From NCBI RefSeq assembly GCF_017876755.1, contig NZ_JAGIOO010000001.1, positions 3,891,786-3,955,785 on the forward strand: a stretch of DNA of 64,000 nt. Direction: 5' to 3'. The DNA comes from Crossiella equi (GTDB lineage Bacteria > Actinomycetota > Actinomycetes > Mycobacteriales > Pseudonocardiaceae). The notes below the pieces were generated by a model. The model saw only the letters and a program-made list of their open reading frames with translations. It made no database searches and had not been told where the DNA came from. Positions 32,023-41,038 of the stretch are shown here, in pieces. Numbering within the stretch: position 1 is the first letter of the stretch; each line of letters begins with the position of its first letter. The position numbers were made by a program, and so were the translations under genes.

Positions 32023-32655
32023 GTGCGATTTGTGCTTGCGTCACAGTCTCCTGCTCGGCTCGGGGTGCTTCGGGCGGCGGGGATCGAGCCCGTGGTCCGG
32101 GTGTCCGGTGTGGATGAGGACGCGGTGGCCGCCTCGTTGGTCGAGCCCAAGCCCGCGGAGCTGGTGGTCGCCCTGGCGGCGGCGAAGGCCGAGGTCGTGG
32201 TGGCGGGCCTGGACGGGGAGCTCAGCGAGGCCGTGGTGGTCGGGTGTGACTCGATGTTGCTCATGGACACCCCGCGCGGGCCCGAGGTGGTGGGCAAGCC
32301 CGCCACCGTCGAGGTGGCCCGGGAGCGGTGGGGGCACATGGCCGGGCGGAGTGGCGAGCTCCTGACCGGGCACGCCGTGGTGCGCATCAGTGCTGGTCAG
32401 GTCGTCGACCGGGCGCAGGAGACCATGAGCACCACCGTGCGCTGGTCCTCGCCCAGCCCCGCCGAGCTGGAGGCCTACCTCGCCTCCCGGGAACCCCTGC
32501 ACGTGGCCGGGGCCTTCACCCTCGACGGGCTCGGGGGCTGGTTCGTCGAGGGGGTCGACGGGGATCCGTCCAGTGTCATCGGCATCAGCCTGCCGCTCAC
32601 CCGGCGCCTGCTCAGCGCCGTCGGGGTATCCGTCACCGACCTGTGGCGACAGTGA
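32023..32655 (+). CDS. maf: Maf family nucleoside triphosphate pyrophosphatase
   Basis: This 210-residue protein has the Maf opening (RFVLASQSPARLGVLRAAGI), the catalytic segment VVGCDSMLLMD, and GKPATVEVAR and GAFTLDGLGGWFVEGVDGD. Maf enzymes hydrolyse non-canonical or excess nucleotides to NMP and pyrophosphate. In M. tuberculosis maf follows accE5; here a hydrolase block has been inserted between them. The GTG start is supported by the -10 spacing. Confidence 0.9.
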   Translation: MRFVLASQSPARLGVLRAAGIEPVVRVSGVDEDAVAASLVEPKPAELVVALAAAKAEVVVAGLDGELSEAVVVGCDSMLLMDTPRGPEVVGKPATVEVARERWGHMAGRSGELLTGHAVVRISAGQVVDRAQETMSTTVRWSSPSPAELEAYLASREPLHVAGAFTLDGLGGWFVEGVDGDPSSVIGISLPLTRRLLSAVGVSVTDLWRQ

Positions 32656-32843
32656 GGGCTGTCACTCTTTCGGATGACACGGACTAGGTAACTCAACATC
32701 GTTGTTTACCGGGCGTCATGAACTCTCGGTGGGCTTTCTTCGAGCGCCTGCACGTCGACCTCCGACGGCAGGCCAGCTCGCTGTGTCCGGACGCGTGCTG
32801 ATCCCGCGGCCCTGACACCTCGAACCCCACCCGGAGCGCACCC

Positions 32844-34187
32844 GTGCCGTCCGCACTCAAGCCTGCCCTGAAGAAGTTCCCGTTCTGGGCACAGACCGTC
32901 ACCGGTCTCGTGCTCGGCATCGTCCTCGGCCTGGTGGCCCGCGCCTACGGCATCGGCTGGCTGACCACCACGCTCAGCACCGTCGGCAGCACGTTCGTCC
33001 AGCTGCTCACCCTGGCCGTGGTCCCCCTGGTGTTCACCGCGATCGTGGTGAGCATCGCCAACCTCCGCAACATCAACGGCGGCCCCGGCACGGTGGCCCG
33101 GCTCGCGGGCAAGACGTTGCTGTGGTTCGGCATCACCTCGCTGGTCGCGGTGCTCGTGGGCATCGGCATCGGCCTGCTCACCAACCCCGGGCAGGGTGTC
33201 ACCCTGCCGGTGGACCCCGGTTACAAGCCGAAGAGCCAAGGCGGCTGGCTGGACTTCCTCAAGGGGATCATCCCGACCAACCCGGTGCTGGCCTTCACCG
33301 AGGGCCGCGTGCTCCAGGTCGTCTTCCTGGCCGTGGTCGTGGGCATCGCCGCGTACAAGATCGGTGAGCGCGCCAAGCCGTTCGTCGACGTCAGCCGCTC
33401 CGCCCTGGAGATCACCCAGAAGGCGCTGTGGTGGGTCATCCGGCTCGCCCCGATCGGCACCCTGGGCCTGATCGGCCGCGCCACCGCCCAGTACGGCTTC
33501 GACCTGCTGCGCCCGCTGGCCACCTTCGCCATCGCGGTCTACGCGGGCTGCCTCGTGGTGCTCCTGGTCGTCTACCCGGTGCTGCTGCGCGTGTTCGGCA
33601 AGGTCAGCCCGCTGCGCTTCTACGCCAAGGCCTGGGCACCGATCCAGCTGGCCTTCGTCTCCCGCTCCTCCATCGGCACCCTGCCGCTGACCCAGCAGAC
33701 CACGATCCGCCGCCTCGGCGTGCCGCAGGAGTACGCGAGCTTCGCGGTGCCCTTCGGCGCCACCACCAAGATGGACGGCTGCGCCGCGGTCTTCCCGGCC
33801 GTCGCCGCGATCTTCGTCGCCCAGGTCTACGGCGTGGACCTGTCGCTGTGGCAGTACCTCCTCATCGCCGCGGTGTCGGTGTTCGGCTCGGCCGCGACCG
33901 CGGGCCTGACCGGCGCGATCGTCATGCTCACCCTGACGCTGTCCACGGTCGGCCTGCCGCTGTCGGGCATCGGCCTGATCATCGCCATCGACGCGATCAT
34001 CGACATGATCCGCACCGCCACCAACGTGACCGGCCAGATGGTGGTGCCGGTGCTGGTGGCCCGCAGTGAGGGCACCCTGGACGACGAGGTGTTCAACGCC
34101 CCCGGCGGCGGCGACCCGCTGGCCGAGGCCGACGCGGAGACCGCCGAGGGCACGGCCGAGGACAAGAAGGTCCTGGTCAGCGCCTGA
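32844..34187 (+). CDS. Dicarboxylate/amino acid:cation symporter (DAACS family)
   Basis: This 447-residue membrane protein matches the GltP/DctA transporters, which import glutamate, aspartate or C4-dicarboxylates with protons or sodium. Family motifs are SRSSIGTLP (the re-entrant serine-rich hairpin), PFGATTKMDG and DMIRTATNVTGQ with the substrate-binding Asp, Arg and Asn. About eight transmembrane segments are present. The C-terminal 35 residues are acidic. The GTG start has GGAGCG 7 bases upstream. The 188-base region before it holds no gene; I see no clear operator there. Confidence 0.9.
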   Translation: MPSALKPALKKFPFWAQTVTGLVLGIVLGLVARAYGIGWLTTTLSTVGSTFVQLLTLAVVPLVFTAIVVSIANLRNINGGPGTVARLAGKTLLWFGITSLVAVLVGIGIGLLTNPGQGVTLPVDPGYKPKSQGGWLDFLKGIIPTNPVLAFTEGRVLQVVFLAVVVGIAAYKIGERAKPFVDVSRSALEITQKALWWVIRLAPIGTLGLIGRATAQYGFDLLRPLATFAIAVYAGCLVVLLVVYPVLLRVFGKVSPLRFYAKAWAPIQLAFVSRSSIGTLPLTQQTTIRRLGVPQEYASFAVPFGATTKMDGCAAVFPAVAAIFVAQVYGVDLSLWQYLLIAAVSVFGSAATAGLTGAIVMLTLTLSTVGLPLSGIGLIIAIDAIIDMIRTATNVTGQMVVPVLVARSEGTLDDEVFNAPGGGDPLAEADAETAEGTAEDKKVLVSA

Positions 34188-34196
34188 CCGGTTCGG

Positions 34197-34223
34197 GCCG
34201 GTGGGGCACCCCGCCCCACCGGC
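34197..34223. terminator. Bidirectional hairpin terminator
   Basis: GCCGGTGGGGC (34197-34207) pairs perfectly with GCCCCACCGGC (34213-34223) around a 5-base loop, exactly filling the gap between convergent stop codons. Confidence 0.7.
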
Positions 34224-34979
34224 TCAGCTCTTGCAGCCCCGCAGCGACTCCTTGGTGGCCCGCAGGTCGTTGCGCCAGCCGTCCAGCTGCTCCACGCGCT
34301 TCACCGGCGGCGTGCAGCCGATGAACACGCCCTCGTGGTTGTAGCCGCGGATCGTGTACTGCTTGCACGAGGACTGGCTCGACGCACCGACGCACACGCC
34401 GCTGTCGGCGACCAGCACCTCCGGCACCTCGTCCTCGTCGATGTGCTTGAGCTGCATGACCCCGACCTCGCTGACGATCTGCGACTCGGCGCGGACCCAG
34501 GTGCGCCCGGGCACCTTCACGATCAGCGTGGCCACGCGGGCCTGCCCGGTGGTCTGGGTGGTGGTGAAGGTGACCAGGCAGGCCTGGTACTTGCCGGGCA
34601 GGCAGGACAGCGAGTCCTTGTCCACCTTGCCGCCGTAGTCCCCCGCCTTGGTCTCCAGGAGGTTGTTGCCGTTGTCCTCGGTGAAGCGGATGAAGCTGTT
34701 CGCGCCCGTGGTGTCGGCCAGCAGCGAGACCTTGGTGTTGCCGACCGAGGTCGCGCCGAACTCCCGGCACTGGCCGACCCCGCAGTTGATGCCCACGCCG
34801 GTGTTGCTGCTCGACGGCGCCGCGGACGGCGTGGCCAGGCCCCCGGTCTGCGCCGAGGCGGTCCCGCCCGGCAGCTCGCGCAGCAGCGCCGAGCCGACCA
34901 GCGCCGCCACCGTGAGGACCGCGGCCGCCCACATCGCCACGACCACCGACCTCGGCACCCGGGCCGTTTCCTCCGGCAC
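34224..34979 (-). CDS. Membrane-anchored extracytoplasmic protein of unknown function
   Basis: I do not recognise this 251-residue protein. One N-terminal helix (VVVAMWAAAVLTVAALVGSA) is followed by a Ser/Thr-rich linker and an exported domain with eight Cys (INCGVGQCREFG, LSCLPGKYQACLVTF, GVCVGASSQSSCKQY and others), probably disulfide-bonded. The GTG at 34979 is chosen because the near-perfect ribosome site GGAGGTGA lies 8 bases away; another GTG nine bases upstream overlaps that site. It diverges from accA. The domain NSFIRFTEDNGNNLLETKAG looks like a secreted beta-rich module. Confidence 0.65.
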   Translation of the reverse strand: MPEETARVPRSVVVAMWAAAVLTVAALVGSALLRELPGGTASAQTGGLATPSAAPSSSNTGVGINCGVGQCREFGATSVGNTKVSLLADTTGANSFIRFTEDNGNNLLETKAGDYGGKVDKDSLSCLPGKYQACLVTFTTTQTTGQARVATLIVKVPGRTWVRAESQIVSEVGVMQLKHIDEDEVPEVLVADSGVCVGASSQSSCKQYTIRGYNHEGVFIGCTPPVKRVEQLDGWRNDLRATKESLRGCKS

Positions 34980-35124
34980 CCTTCTCACCTCCAGTTGCTC
35001 AACGCCGACACGGCACGTGAGGTTGCTCTCGCTCAGTGCACCACCCCTGGACCCTAGACTCGCCGAACACCACCCTTCTCGATGACGTGTCGTGTCGTCC
35101 GCTGGGTCCGCACATGGAGGTGCC

Positions 35125-36888
35125 GTGCCGTTGCGCAAGGTGCTCATCGCCAACCGCGGTGAGATCGCCGTCCGAGTCATCCGTGCCTGCGCAGACGCCG
35201 GGCTGACCAGCGTCGCCGTCTACGCCGAGCCCGACCGGGACGCCCCGTTCGTGCGCCTGGCCGACGAGGCCTTCGCCCTCGGCGGCACCACCGCGGCCGA
35301 CTCGTACCTGGTCGTGGACAAGATCATCGACGTGGCCAAGCGCGCCGAGGCGGACGCGGTGCACCCCGGCTACGGCTTCCTCTCCGAGAACGCCGACTTC
35401 GCCCAGGCCGTGCTGGACGCGGGCCTGACCTGGATCGGGCCGACCCCGCAGGCCATCCGCGACCTCGGTGACAAGGTCACCGCGCGGCATATCGCCCTGC
35501 GCGCGGGTGCTCCTCTGGTCCCGGGCACCAAGGACCCGGTCGCCGGGCCGGAGGAGGTCGTGGCCTTCGCAAAGGAGCACGGCCTGCCGGTGGCGATCAA
35601 GGCCGCGTTCGGCGGCGGCGGGCGCGGCCTGAAGGTGGCCCGCACGCTGGAGGAGATCCCGGAGCTGTTCGACAGCGCGGTGCGCGAGGCGGTCACCGCC
35701 TTCGGCCGCGGCGAGTGCTTCGTCGAGCGCTACCTCGACAAGCCGCGGCACGTCGAGGCGCAGGTGCTGGCGGACACGCACGGCAACGTGGTCGTGGTCG
35801 GCACCCGCGACTGCTCGCTGCAGCGCCGCCACCAGAAGCTCGTCGAGGAGGCCCCGGCGCCGTTCCTGTCCGAGGAGCAGCGCGCCACCATCCACACCTC
35901 GGCCCGCGCGATCTGCGCCGAGGCCGGGTACCACGGCGCGGGCACGGTGGAGTTCCTGGTCGGCCAGGACGGCACGATCTCCTTCCTGGAAGTCAACACC
36001 CGGCTCCAGGTGGAGCACCCGGTCAGCGAGGAGACCACCGGCATCGACCTGGTGCGCGAGCAGTTCCGCATCGCCGCCGGGGAGCCGCTGCGCTTCACCG
36101 AGGACCCCACGCCGCGCGGCCACTCCATCGAGTTCCGCATCAACGGCGAGGACGCGGGCCGCGGCTTCCTGCCCGCGCCCGGCACGGTCACCACCTTCGC
36201 CCCGCCCAGCGGCCCCGGCGTGCGCGTGGACGCGGGTGTGGAGAGCGGCAGCGTGATCGGCGGCCAGTTCGACTCGCTGCTGGCCAAGCTGATCGTCACC
36301 GGCGAGACCCGCGAGCAGGCCATCGAGCGCTCCCGGCGCGCGCTGGCCGAGCTGGTCGTGGAGGGGATGGCCACCGTCGTGCCGTTCCACCAGGCCGTCG
36401 TGCGCGACCCGGCGTTCACCGCCGAGCAGGGCTTCACCGTGCACACGCGGTGGATCGAGACCGAGTTCGACAACACCATCCCGCCGTTCACCGGCGGTGC
36501 GGACGCCGGGACCGACGAGGCGCCCCGGCAGACCGTCGTGGTCGAGGTCGGCGGGCGGCGCCTGGAGGTCTCGCTGCCCGGTGACCTGGCCATCGGCGGC
36601 GGTGCCCCCGCGGCCGCGGCCAAGGCCAAGCCGCGCAAGCGCGCGAGCGGCAAGGCGGGCGCGGCGGTGTCCGGGGACGCGGTGGCCGCGCCCATGCAGG
36701 GCACCCTGGTCAAGGTCGCCGTCGAGGAGGGCCAGCGGGTCGCCGCGGGCGAGCTGCTCGTGGTGCTGGAGGCCATGAAGATGGAGAACCCGGTCACCGC
36801 GCACAAGGACGGTGTGGTCACCGGCCTGGCCGTGAAGGCGGGCGAGGCGGTCACCCAGGGCAGCGTGCTCTGCGAGCTGAAGGACTGA
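35125..36888 (+). CDS. accA: Acyl-CoA carboxylase alpha subunit (biotin carboxylase plus biotin carrier)
   Basis: This 587-residue protein joins a biotin carboxylase domain ([33 protein letters not shown], the Gly-rich ATP loop [26 protein letters not shown]) to a C-terminal biotin carrier with the biotinylated Lys in EAMKMEN. It carboxylates biotin for the AccD partner encoded at 22.7 kb, and BirA at 19.4 kb would load the biotin. It corresponds to AccA3 of mycobacteria. The GTG at 35125 follows GGAGGTG. A Lys/Ala-rich hinge links the two domains. Confidence 0.93.
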   Translation: MPLRKVLIANRGEIAVRVIRACADAGLTSVAVYAEPDRDAPFVRLADEAFALGGTTAADSYLVVDKIIDVAKRAEADAVHPGYGFLSENADFAQAVLDAGLTWIGPTPQAIRDLGDKVTARHIALRAGAPLVPGTKDPVAGPEEVVAFAKEHGLPVAIKAAFGGGGRGLKVARTLEEIPELFDSAVREAVTAFGRGECFVERYLDKPRHVEAQVLADTHGNVVVVGTRDCSLQRRHQKLVEEAPAPFLSEEQRATIHTSARAICAEAGYHGAGTVEFLVGQDGTISFLEVNTRLQVEHPVSEETTGIDLVREQFRIAAGEPLRFTEDPTPRGHSIEFRINGEDAGRGFLPAPGTVTTFAPPSGPGVRVDAGVESGSVIGGQFDSLLAKLIVTGETREQAIERSRRALAELVVEGMATVVPFHQAVVRDPAFTAEQGFTVHTRWIETEFDNTIPPFTGGADAGTDEAPRQTVVVEVGGRRLEVSLPGDLAIGGGAPAAAAKAKPRKRASGKAGAAVSGDAVAAPMQGTLVKVAVEEGQRVAAGELLVVLEAMKMENPVTAHKDGVVTGLAVKAGEAVTQGSVLCELKD

Positions 36889-36893
36889 CCCAG

Positions 36894-37166
36894 GTGGACA
36901 GTCCTTCCAGGACGGACGAGGCCCGCGGCCTGCTGCTGGTGCTGCACGACCGGCAGGAAGCCGAGGACCTCGCGCGGGAGCTGGCCGCCGACGGCTGGGT
37001 GGTCGGCGGGGTGCACCGGGAGATGCTCGCCGGCGAGGACGACGCCGAGGACGTGGACTGGGTGGTCGAGCTGGTCACCGCGCCGGACGGCCTGCCCGCC
37101 ACGTGCTGGCAGGACCGGCTGGAGGCGCTGGCCGAGGCGCACGACGGGTTCGTGAGCCACCCCTAG
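36894..37166 (+). CDS. Small conserved acidic protein, function unknown
   Basis: This 90-residue cytoplasmic protein starts at GTG 36894, 6 bases after the accA stop, and is probably cotranscribed with it. Patterns such as LLLVLHDRQEAEDLARELAA and GWVVGGVHREMLAGEDDAED suggest an alpha/beta fold. I do not recognise the family. Its position suggests it accompanies the carboxylase, but nothing shows the role. Confidence 0.65.
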   Translation: MDSPSRTDEARGLLLVLHDRQEAEDLARELAADGWVVGGVHREMLAGEDDAEDVDWVVELVTAPDGLPATCWQDRLEALAEAHDGFVSHP

Positions 37167-37247
37167 GGGGCCAACCCGGGAGCGAGCTGACCGAATGTCC
37201 GGGTCCGGCTGGCCGATCGGCCGAGGTGGCGAGGCCGCGCCGGGCCC

Positions 37248-37253
37248 TACCTT
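37248..37253 (+). promoter_or_regulatory. -10 box of a leaderless promoter
   Basis: TACCTT ends 7 bases before the GTG at 37261 of the first DUF1707 gene; no ribosome site is present. Confidence 0.45.
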
Positions 37254-37260
37254 CGATCAT

Positions 37261-37746
37261 GTGAGCACACATGCGGACCACGTTGAACTGCGGATCGGGG
37301 ACACGGAGCGCACCGAGGCCGAACGCCTGCTCGGTGAGCACCTGCGCGTGGGCAGGCTGACCGCGGAGGAGTTCGGCGAGCGCGCCAACGTGGCCGCCTC
37401 CGCCCGCACTCGCCGTGAGCTGTCCACGCTCTTCGAGGACCTGCCGGCGCCGCACCCGACCTTCGAGCTGCCCGCGCCGCTGCAGTACCAGCCCGCGGCG
37501 CACGCGCTGCCACCGCTGCCCCCGCCGTCGCTGCCCCGTCCGGACACCGGCATGTACACCGCGGCGAAGGTCCTGGGCGTCCTGGTGGCGATCCCGACCG
37601 CCGGGGCGACCGTGCTGGTCGGCGGCATGCTCAGCATGGAGGTGCTGAGCTGGCTGCCGCGCGAGCTGGCCATGCTGAGCGCGGTCTCCATCGGCATCCT
37701 GGTCCTGATGGGCATCGTGGTCGGACTGCAACGCCTCAAGCCCTAG
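37261..37746 (+). CDS. DUF1707 (SHOCT-like) membrane protein
   Basis: This 161-residue protein has an N-terminal DUF1707 domain (ELRIGDTERTEAERLLGEHL, then RVGRLTAEEFGERANVAASA), a Pro-rich linker, and two membrane helices. DUF1707 proteins are common and little studied in actinobacteria; the domain may mediate interactions at the membrane. The GTG at 37261 is set by the -10 box 7 bases upstream. The next gene is a paralogue. Confidence 0.85.
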   Translation: MSTHADHVELRIGDTERTEAERLLGEHLRVGRLTAEEFGERANVAASARTRRELSTLFEDLPAPHPTFELPAPLQYQPAAHALPPLPPPSLPRPDTGMYTAAKVLGVLVAIPTAGATVLVGGMLSMEVLSWLPRELAMLSAVSIGILVLMGIVVGLQRLKP

Positions 37747-37763
37747 GACCGCCGCCCCGGACG

Positions 37764-37769
37764 TACCAT
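37764..37769 (+). promoter_or_regulatory. -10 box of a leaderless promoter
   Basis: TACCAT ends 7 bases before ATG 37777, favouring that start over ATG 37768, which lies inside the box. Confidence 0.45.
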
Positions 37770-37776
37770 GGCGCGC

Positions 37777-38247
37777 ATGGGGGACAACGCGCCCGAGCTG
37801 CGGATCAGTGATGCCGAGCGGTCGGTGGCGGTCGAGGCGCTCGGCCAGCACTTCGCCGTGGGCCGGCTGGGTCTGACCGAGTACGACGAGCGTGCCGCCC
37901 GGGTCTCCGCGGCGCTCACCCGCAGCGAGCTGCTCGCGCTGTTCACCGACCTGCCCGAACCACACCCCCGCTTCGACGGCCAGCCCGCCGCGGCCGTCCC
38001 GGCGGTGGTGACCGGCGGTGGCGCGGTCGCGGTGCCGCACGACTCCCGCACGTCCGTCCAGAAGGTCGCCGCGGTCACCATCGTGGTGCTGGGCGTGGCC
38101 TGGCTCCCGCTGATGTTCACCCTGGGCTGGTGGTGGTTCTTCTTCATCCCGCTCGGCCTGGGCACCGTGCTGACCAAGCTGTGGGGCGAGGACTGGGACG
38201 AACGGGACAAGGGGCGCAGGGGCAAGCGCAAGAAGAGGCGCAAGTAG
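37777..38247 (+). CDS. DUF1707 (SHOCT-like) membrane protein, second copy
   Basis: This 156-residue paralogue of the preceding gene has the DUF1707 core (ELRISDAERSVAVEALGQHF, VGRLGLTEYDERAARVSAAL), two close hydrophobic segments (WLPLMFTLGWWWFFFIPLGL region) and a strongly basic tail (DKGRRGKRKKRRK). The basic tail may hold the protein to the membrane surface or nucleic acid. ATG 37777 is preferred on promoter spacing. Its stop TAG is also the first part of the next gene's -10 box. Confidence 0.85.
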   Translation: MGDNAPELRISDAERSVAVEALGQHFAVGRLGLTEYDERAARVSAALTRSELLALFTDLPEPHPRFDGQPAAAVPAVVTGGGAVAVPHDSRTSVQKVAAVTIVVLGVAWLPLMFTLGWWWFFFIPLGLGTVLTKLWGEDWDERDKGRRGKRKKRRK

Positions 38248-38250
38248 GTT
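38245..38250 (+). promoter_or_regulatory. -10 box overlapping a stop codon, leaderless promoter for the GNAT gene
   Basis: TAGGTT (38245-38250) begins with the TAG stop of the DUF1707 gene and ends 7 bases before the ATG at 38258. Confidence 0.45.
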
Positions 38251-38257
38251 CTCGGGC

Positions 38258-38797
38258 ATGGAGCCGGTGGAGATCAACGCGGGCAGCTTCTACCTGCGGC
38301 AGCTGCGTGCCGACAAGCTCATGGACGACCGCCCCGCGGTGCTGACCGCGTTCACCGACCCCGAGCTGCGCCGCTGGGTCACCGGGTACCGCATCGACGA
38401 CCTGGACGGCGCTGGCCGCTACGTGGCGCTGCGCGCCCAGGAGTGGCGGGAGGACCTGCGCTGCTCGTGGGCGGTGGCCGAGCCGACCACCGGCGAGATG
38501 CTGGCCGAGGTCGGGCTCAAGGACCTGGACCTGGACCGCGGCATCGGCTCGGCGGCCTGCTGGACCCACCCGGAGCACCGGGGCAAGGGGATCATGACGC
38601 AGGCGTTGCAGACCGCGCTGCGCTTCGGCATCGACGGGCTGGGGCTGCGGCACATCGGCTACCGCTGCGCGGTGGGCAACGACTCCTCGCGCCGGGTGGC
38701 GGAGAAGTGCGGCTTCACCCTGGACGCCACCCTGCTCCAGGCCACCACTGTGGACGGCCAGTTGCACGACGTGCTCGCCTGGTCACTCATCGTCTGA
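38258..38797 (+). CDS. GNAT family N-acetyltransferase (RimJ/RimL type)
   Basis: This 179-residue protein shows the GNAT fold of the RimJ/RimL subgroup, including the acetyl-CoA loop in HPEHRGKGIMTQAL and RHIGYRCAVGNDSSRRVAEK followed by CGFTLDAT. It would acetylate a protein N-terminus or a small amine; the substrate is not predictable. The leaderless start is set by the overlapping -10 box. Confidence 0.88.
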   Translation: MEPVEINAGSFYLRQLRADKLMDDRPAVLTAFTDPELRRWVTGYRIDDLDGAGRYVALRAQEWREDLRCSWAVAEPTTGEMLAEVGLKDLDLDRGIGSAACWTHPEHRGKGIMTQALQTALRFGIDGLGLRHIGYRCAVGNDSSRRVAEKCGFTLDATLLQATTVDGQLHDVLAWSLIV

Positions 38798-38808
38798 CCG
38801 CCCTGGGC

Positions 38809-38814
38809 TACCGT
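38809..38814 (+). promoter_or_regulatory. -10 box of a leaderless promoter
   Basis: TACCGT ends 7 bases before ATG 38822 of the DUF3558 lipoprotein gene. Confidence 0.45.
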
Positions 38815-38821
38815 GCCCGGC

Positions 38822-39415
38822 ATGCGAGGTCTTGGTCCGGTGTTGCCGACAGGTCTGCTGCCGGTCTGCCTGCTGCTGGCCGCGTGCACCGGCACGCCGC
38901 CGAAGCCCAGCACGGTGCCCAACCCGCCGCCGGTCGTGGTGGAGACCAGCCCGCAGGTGTCGCTGCCGCCGCGGCCGAAGGAGGTCAAGCTCGACCGCGC
39001 CGACCCGTGCCGCCTGCTGACCGCGGCGCAGCGCCGCACGCTGGGCATGGACCGGCCGCCGGTGCCCGGCCGCTACCCGGTGATGGGCAACGCCAAGATC
39101 TGCGACTTCCGCGACTCCACGCGCGCGCTGACCGTCCGGCTGGGACTGGTGCTGGTGCAGGGCGTGGGGGTGTGGCTGGAGGAGACCGCGCAGGCCGACG
39201 CGCGGGTCACCACGGTGGCCGGTTTCCCGGCCGTGGTGGTGCGCACCGCCGAGCAGACGAAGTTCTGCAACGTCGAGGTGGACGTGGCCGAGGGCCAGTT
39301 CCTGGACGTGCAGTTCGGGGACGCGGGCAACGCGCACCCGCCGAGCCTGGACTCGCTGTGCACCTCGGCCCAGGAGGTGGCCGGGGCGGCGATGTCCACC
39401 CTGATGGCCCGTTGA
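38822..39415 (+). CDS. DUF3558 family lipoprotein
   Basis: This 197-residue protein has a lipoprotein signal with lipobox LLLAAC (Cys about residue 22), a Pro-rich linker and a domain of the DUF3558 kind (DPCRLLTAAQRRTLGM, CDFRDS, GFPAVVVRTAEQTKFCNVEV). Four Cys in the exported part suggest two disulfides. DUF3558 lipoproteins often accompany WXG100/PPE genes in Pseudonocardiales, as here, and may assist ESX-linked envelope functions. The exact role is unknown. Confidence 0.82.
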   Translation: MRGLGPVLPTGLLPVCLLLAACTGTPPKPSTVPNPPPVVVETSPQVSLPPRPKEVKLDRADPCRLLTAAQRRTLGMDRPPVPGRYPVMGNAKICDFRDSTRALTVRLGLVLVQGVGVWLEETAQADARVTTVAGFPAVVVRTAEQTKFCNVEVDVAEGQFLDVQFGDAGNAHPPSLDSLCTSAQEVAGAAMSTLMAR

Positions 39416-39455
39416 CACCCCCACGTTAGGTGGGATCGTTACGGAGACCGCCCCA

Positions 39456-39480
39456 AGTGATCACTGAGGGTCGCTACAGT
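39456..39480 (+). promoter_or_regulatory. Palindrome and -10 box before the WXG100/PPE/EspG operon
   Basis: The perfect palindrome AGTGATCACT (39456-39465) lies 9 bases before a TACAGT -10 box (39475-39480), about 40 bases upstream of the WXG100 start; it is a candidate operator. Confidence 0.4.
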
Positions 39481-39518
39481 GACCGCGCAAGGGCTTGTCC
39501 ACATCGGGGAGACACGTC

Positions 39519-39905
39519 ATGACGCGCAGCACCTCGGCCGGCGGCGACGCCGTCCAGTCCGGGCTGGACGCCATGTCCGGCGGCCCTTCGCGGCTCCGCG
39601 TGGAGCAGGCGTCCATCCCGGGCATGCGCAAGGCCTTCCAGGGCGCGCTCGACAAGCTCACCCCGCAGATCGGCCACGCCCGCACGGACCTGCGCATGCG
39701 GCCGTGGGCGGGCGACCCGGTGAGCGGGGAGGCCGCGGAGAAGTTCAACGAGCGGTCCATGGACGGCGGCGAGGCCGCGCTGAGCGCGCTGGAGGGCTAC
39801 CAGCGGCAGCTGCAGACGGCCGTGCGCGCGCTGCAGGACGTCGAGTACGAGTACCGCGGCACGGAGGCGGGCAACACCGATTCCGTCACCGCCAGCGGTT
39901 GCTGA
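39519..39905 (+). CDS. WXG100-like ESX substrate
   Basis: This 128-residue helical protein starts at ATG 39519 (MTRSTSAGGDAV) behind GGGAGA. The turn between helices is RPWAGDPVSG, a variant of the WxG motif, and the C-terminal part holds YEYRGTEAGNTD, close to the exported YxxxD/E signal. It is a likely type VII secretion substrate or partner of the PPE-like protein encoded 14 bases downstream. A stretch of about 25 residues before the first helix is less conserved in character. Confidence 0.75.
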   Translation: MTRSTSAGGDAVQSGLDAMSGGPSRLRVEQASIPGMRKAFQGALDKLTPQIGHARTDLRMRPWAGDPVSGEAAEKFNERSMDGGEAALSALEGYQRQLQTAVRALQDVEYEYRGTEAGNTDSVTASGC

Positions 39906-39919
39906 GAGGGGCTCGCGGG

Positions 39920-41038
39920 ATGGGTGACCACCGCTGGCAGGGCTACTCGCACGAGGAGCTGTACCGGCAGCTGCACACCGGCCCCGGGCCCGCGGCCAGC
40001 GCCGCGTCGATCACCCGGTGGCAGGACATGTCCAGGGCGCTGGCCGACATCGACGCCGACATCAAGTCCGCGCTGGCCAACTCGCGCACCGGCTGGACCG
40101 GCAAGGCCGCCGACGCGGCCACCGGCGCGCTGCACCCGCTGGCGCAGTGGGCGCTGGAGGCCAGGCAGGGCGCGGAGGCCATGCGCCAGTCCGCGGAGCT
40201 CCAGGCCGAGTACGTGGGCAAGGCGCGCGCGGACATGCCCGAGCCGAAGGCGGTCACCGCGGAGCAGCCGAGCAAGCTGGTCACCGGCATCGTGCACCTG
40301 TTCGGCGGGCAGACCGACTACGAGGTGCAGGAGGCCGCCCAGAGCGCGGCCGAGCAGCGGGCCTTCGAGGTCATGGAGGTCTACCAGACGAGCACGGCGG
40401 CCAACACGTCCTCGCTGGGCCAGTTCACGGCCCCGCCGGAGCTGCACGTGGCGACCGGGTCCGGTGCCGTGCAGGGCTCCCCGGTCGGCACGGGTGCCGG
40501 TGTGGTGCCGGTGCGGCCCGGGGTCGTGCCGCCGAGGCAGGCCACGCCGAGCGGGCGCACCACCGGGTCCGCCCCGGCCGGTGGCCGCGCGGGCGGTGCC
40601 CCGGTGCCACCGGCGCCGAAGTCCGCCGGGGCCACGCCGTCCGGGCAGTCGACCCAGCCCGCGGCACGCGCGGGCGGTGCGGTGCCCGCTCCGCCGTCCC
40701 CAATGGCCTCCGGACCGGCCGGGTCCCCCCGGGGTGGTGCCGCGCCCAGTGGCGCGCTGCCGCAGCCGCGGGCCGCCGAGCCGGTGTCCGGCACCTCGAC
40801 CTCCGCGGCCTCCTCGGCACGGCCGGGTCCGCAGCACCGCCCGAACTGGGACGCGGCCGAGGCCAAGCACGTGGCGGAGCTGCGCGAGCACGGCGTGCTG
40901 GGCCTGTCCGGCGGCCTGGCGCCCGCGGGCCGGGCCCGCGGCGAGGAGGACGGGGAGCACAGCAGCTTCCTCACCGAGGACGACGACGTCTTCGGCGACG
41001 GCCGCCAGTACGCACCCCCGGTGATCGGCGAGCAGTGA
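39920..41038 (+). CDS. PPE-domain-like protein with low-complexity tail
   Basis: This 372-residue protein has an N-terminal helical domain of about 160 residues (MGDHRWQGYSHEELYRQLHT; ADIDADIKSALANSRTGWTG with a WTG turn) typical of PPE-like ESX proteins in Pseudonocardiales. A Pro/Ala/Gly-rich tail follows, with an acidic C-terminus (LTEDDDVFGDGRQYAPPVIG). The tail motif HVAELREHGVLGLSGGLAPA is a recognisable module near the end. It overlaps the EspG gene by GTGA. EspG chaperones bind PPE proteins, so the pair is functionally matched. Confidence 0.78.
   Translation: MGDHRWQGYSHEELYRQLHTGPGPAASAASITRWQDMSRALADIDADIKSALANSRTGWTGKAADAATGALHPLAQWALEARQGAEAMRQSAELQAEYVGKARADMPEPKAVTAEQPSKLVTGIVHLFGGQTDYEVQEAAQSAAEQRAFEVMEVYQTSTAANTSSLGQFTAPPELHVATGSGAVQGSPVGTGAGVVPVRPGVVPPRQATPSGRTTGSAPAGGRAGGAPVPPAPKSAGATPSGQSTQPAARAGGAVPAPPSPMASGPAGSPRGGAAPSGALPQPRAAEPVSGTSTSAASSARPGPQHRPNWDAAEAKHVAELREHGVLGLSGGLAPAGRARGEEDGEHSSFLTEDDDVFGDGRQYAPPVIGEQ

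Noticed and set aside
32656..32843. A small gene in the maf-symporter gap
   Set aside because: Short frames there have no ribosome site and no recognisable product.
37195..37260. A longer first DUF1707 protein beginning upstream of 37261
   Set aside because: The extra residues lack similarity and the -10 box TACCTT lies inside them, so they are not translated.
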